24,872 nt of DNA from Thermoplasmata archaeon (lineage in GTDB: Archaea; Thermoplasmatota; Thermoplasmata; Thermoplasmatales; Thermoplasmataceae). Location: contig JAJYZU010000002.1 of assembly GCA_021799755.1 (NCBI GenBank), positions 1-24,872 on the forward strand, written 5' to 3'. Below are positions 23,032-24,872 of the stretch, piece by piece (the first letter of the stretch is position 1; every line of letters begins with the position of its first letter). The notes below the pieces were generated by a model. That model was not told where the DNA came from. It did no database searches and saw only the letters and a program-made list of their open reading frames with translations. Position numbers and translations under genes: made by a program.

Positions 23032-24657
23032 TTATGCTGCATAAATTCCCTCTTCTGCGACATATTTTGTCCTTGCAAGATCCATCATACGTCTGGTGAA
23101 GAGAATGGAATACACCGCTACTATTATGCCAAACAGAAACGATCCCCAGGCCGCAACATCCATGTTTCCAGTACTCGTTGCGACGTCTATGACTTTCATC
23201 AGGCCGTTTGATACAGTGAGTGTTTTATCGCCAATAATCGACGGCCAGAATTCCCCAATCATCAGACCTCCCCAGGCACTGTTTATGGTGGAAGAGACTC
23301 CGCTGATCAGATAAGGAAAGGTGGATGGCATTATGATCAATTTCATCTTCTGAAAGAATGTAAGATTGAGATTTTTCATCAACTCGCTGTACTCGGATGG
23401 CATGGCCTTGACACCCATCCAGAAGCTGTAAAAAACGTAATAGAAAGTGCTCATAAAACCAAGGAACAGCACAAACACCTCATTTGTCAACCCGCCAAAA
23501 AGGGAAAACACAAAGGGTGACGCCGCAAGGAATATAAATGGAAAATAAGTTGGAACAGGATATGCACTAATGCTTTCAATCAACGGTATTCCAGCTGCTT
23601 CGGCCTTCCTGTTAACAGCAAGATAATATCCCACAAAAATGGAAAAGACGAAGGAAACAGCGACTATGACCCCCACCCTGGCATAGTCCAAAAGCAGGTC
23701 AAATAGGAGTCTTGGAGTAATGGAAAATAGATAAATCCATTCTGAAAAGGCAACGCCGGACACTATTCTGTAAATTCCATAAACCAGGAAAGTCAGTAAC
23801 AGTATGCCAATAATTCCTGGGATATATCCATACTTTTTTTCACTCTTCTCCTCATAATAGATGTCCTGCTGCACCCTCCTGCTCACCCTGCGGACCCTGT
23901 TATATTTTGCAAGTTTGTTGAGGGGGTTTACACTTGCAACAGCGGAACTCCTGAGGGATTCACGAACATTCAGTCTACCTCTCCTAACGATGGGCATGTC
24001 AGTATCAATGGTAAATTTTGATACCGCATACCTGCTGAATTCTCTCATAAGCACCACAATTATAACAATCACCACCGCGAGAATAACCAGCAACGTGGCA
24101 ACGTCGTTCCACTGTCCCGCCAGGACAAACTGATTCAGGTACAACCCGATCCCAAAAACCTGAAAGGTATGGGCTCCTATTACAAACACTTCACTGACAG
24201 TGATATAGAAGAATCCGTCGGCCACGCTCGGAAATATGTTTGCTGCGATTCTGGGCACCGAGAACGGGATATAGAGATATCTCAGCCTTTCGAAGAAGGT
24301 GAACCTGAAATTTTCTGTCACTTCGACCATTTCTCTTGGCACAGTTTTGAATGCCTGATATTCCCCCATCCATATGTTCCAGACCACTGCAGTGAAAACT
24401 AGAAAATCCACCGCAAGTTCAACGCCAAGCGATCCCCCTATACCGACAACGAAAAGTATCAGGACAACAGGAAAGAATGCAATAACAGGCACAGATTCAA
24501 AAACCTCAATTGATGCTATGAAAATATTCTCAAACTTTTTGTTGGTGATAGTCTCATACGCAAGGAACCAACCGGATACGACTGACAAAAGTATCAGACC
24601 TAGGACCCTGACTGCCGTTGCCAGTACAGCAAGGACAAGAATCAGGACCCCTGTCAA
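23032..24657 (-). CDS. ABC transporter permease, fused double domain (nitrate/sulfonate/taurine type)
   Basis: A 541-residue membrane protein made of two binding-protein-dependent permease domains in tandem: domain 1 about 1-215, a basic cytoplasmic linker about 216-275, and domain 2 about 278-530, together roughly 11-12 helices. Each half has a cytoplasmic EAA-type loop that contacts the ATPase (VEVTENFRFTFFERLRYLYIP, starting near 111, and SELMKNLNLTFFQKMKLIIMP, starting near 424). The fusion lets one chain serve as the complete transmembrane pore. The start is TTG 24657, sharing four bases (TTGA) with the ATPase stop and preceded by the SD-like GGAAGGTGA. The substrate is not evident; SsuC/TauC/NrtB relatives carry oxyanions or sulfonates. 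No binding protein is in the window. Confidence 0.88.
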   Translation of the reverse strand: MTGVLILVLAVLATAVRVLGLILLSVVSGWFLAYETITNKKFENIFIASIEVFESVPVIAFFPVVLILFVVGIGGSLGVELAVDFLVFTAVVWNIWMGEYQAFKTVPREMVEVTENFRFTFFERLRYLYIPFSVPRIAANIFPSVADGFFYITVSEVFVIGAHTFQVFGIGLYLNQFVLAGQWNDVATLLVILAVVIVIIVVLMREFSRYAVSKFTIDTDMPIVRRGRLNVRESLRSSAVASVNPLNKLAKYNRVRRVSRRVQQDIYYEEKSEKKYGYIPGIIGILLLTFLVYGIYRIVSGVAFSEWIYLFSITPRLLFDLLLDYARVGVIVAVSFVFSIFVGYYLAVNRKAEAAGIPLIESISAYPVPTYFPFIFLAASPFVFSLFGGLTNEVFVLFLGFMSTFYYVFYSFWMGVKAMPSEYSELMKNLNLTFFQKMKLIIMPSTFPYLISGVSSTINSAWGGLMIGEFWPSIIGDKTLTVSNGLMKVIDVATSTGNMDVAAWGSFLFGIIVAVYSILFTRRMMDLARTKYVAEEGIYAA

Positions 24658-24872
24658 TTCCGTTTCACCTTCCCTGGGGTGAGGAGACCGTAGAGCCGGT
24701 CAAGATATCTATCAAACTCCGGATCCCTAGGATTTCTCGGTCTTGAGAGCTGAACATCAACTCTTGCAACGACGGTGGCAGGTGATCCATTGATCACGTA
24801 TATTACATCCGCCAGTTCCAGTACCTCTGTGAGGTTGTGAGATACCATTATCACAGATTTAAGGGGTGTATC
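24654..24872 (-). CDS. ABC transporter ATP-binding protein, C-terminal fragment
   Basis: The frame runs open to the window edge; the 72 visible codons are the C-terminus of an ABC ATPase. The first residues, DTPLKSVIMVSHNLTEVLEL, match the D-loop to H-loop part, with the switch His in VSHN, followed by ADVIYVINGSPATV, a TauB/SsuB-like signature. The Walker A and B motifs lie outside. The protein ends about 40 residues after the H-loop strand (RPRNPRDPEFDRYLDRLYGLL), so it carries no fused AAA-associated domain. Its stop overlaps the permease start; the two are one operon. Confidence 0.88.
   Translation of the reverse strand, partial: DTPLKSVIMVSHNLTEVLELADVIYVINGSPATVVARVDVQLSRPRNPRDPEFDRYLDRLYGLLTPGKVKRN

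Noticed and set aside
1..24872. Mobile element, CRISPR array or defence island
   Set aside because: No transposase or integrase, no regular repeat-spacer pattern and no defence gene family seen; the gene content is core metabolism in compact operons.

Overview
The window looks like a chromosomal segment of a thermoacidophilic euryarchaeon of the order Thermoplasmatales; I cannot name the genus. The evidence is an archaeal gatDE pair, a PAC2-type proteasome assembly chaperone, an 11-subunit complex I without NuoEFG, a geranylgeranyl-reductase-type flavoprotein (archaeal lipids), heavy use of AGG/AGA and ATA codons, and archaeal TATA boxes about 24-27 bases before the first codon of operon-leading genes (leaderless mRNAs). 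Genes inside operons instead carry Shine-Dalgarno (SD) motifs such as GGAGG or GAGGTG and often overlap by 1-13 bases. There is no sign of a plasmid, phage, insertion sequence or CRISPR array.

Layout. (1) 1-3656, plus strand: the 3' end of a DUF72 gene, then gatD and gatE, which together make Gln-tRNA(Gln) by transamidation. (2) 3657-4892: a 297-base gap without a recognisable gene, a PAC2 chaperone ending in an HbYX-like tail, and a possible 41-residue Cys-rich ORF. (3) 4893-15032, plus strand: a tight operon nuoA-B-C-D-H-I-J1-J2-K-L-M-N followed without a gap by two unrecognised small genes (120 and 82 residues). The complex has the quinone site, Fe-S chain and three antiporter-like proton subunits but no NADH-oxidising module, so its electron donor is not evident; the two trailing genes are the most interesting unknowns here. 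(4) 15176-17149, plus strand: a geranylgeranyl-reductase-family flavoprotein and a crotonase-fold protein, each with its own promoter. (5) 17102-22272, minus strand: hutH-thrS, a 121-residue hypothetical, and tatA-tatC; tatC converges with and overlaps the crotonase gene by 48 bases. (6) 22418-24872: a free-standing AAA-associated (ABC-ATPase C-terminal type) domain gene on plus, divergent from hutH across an 18-base inverted repeat, converging on an ABC importer (ATPase then fused double permease) that enters from the right edge on minus.

Most genes are core housekeeping. Points that stand out: the two unknown genes at the end of the complex I operon; a ThrRS with bacterial-type editing domain and a four-Cys zinc-ribbon-like insertion in the catalytic domain; a NuoM that seems to lack the central TM8 lysine; a split nuoJ; the detached AAA-associated domain beside the transporter; and the palindromic element between hutH and that gene. 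Family assignments come from recognising motifs by eye; no database search was run.
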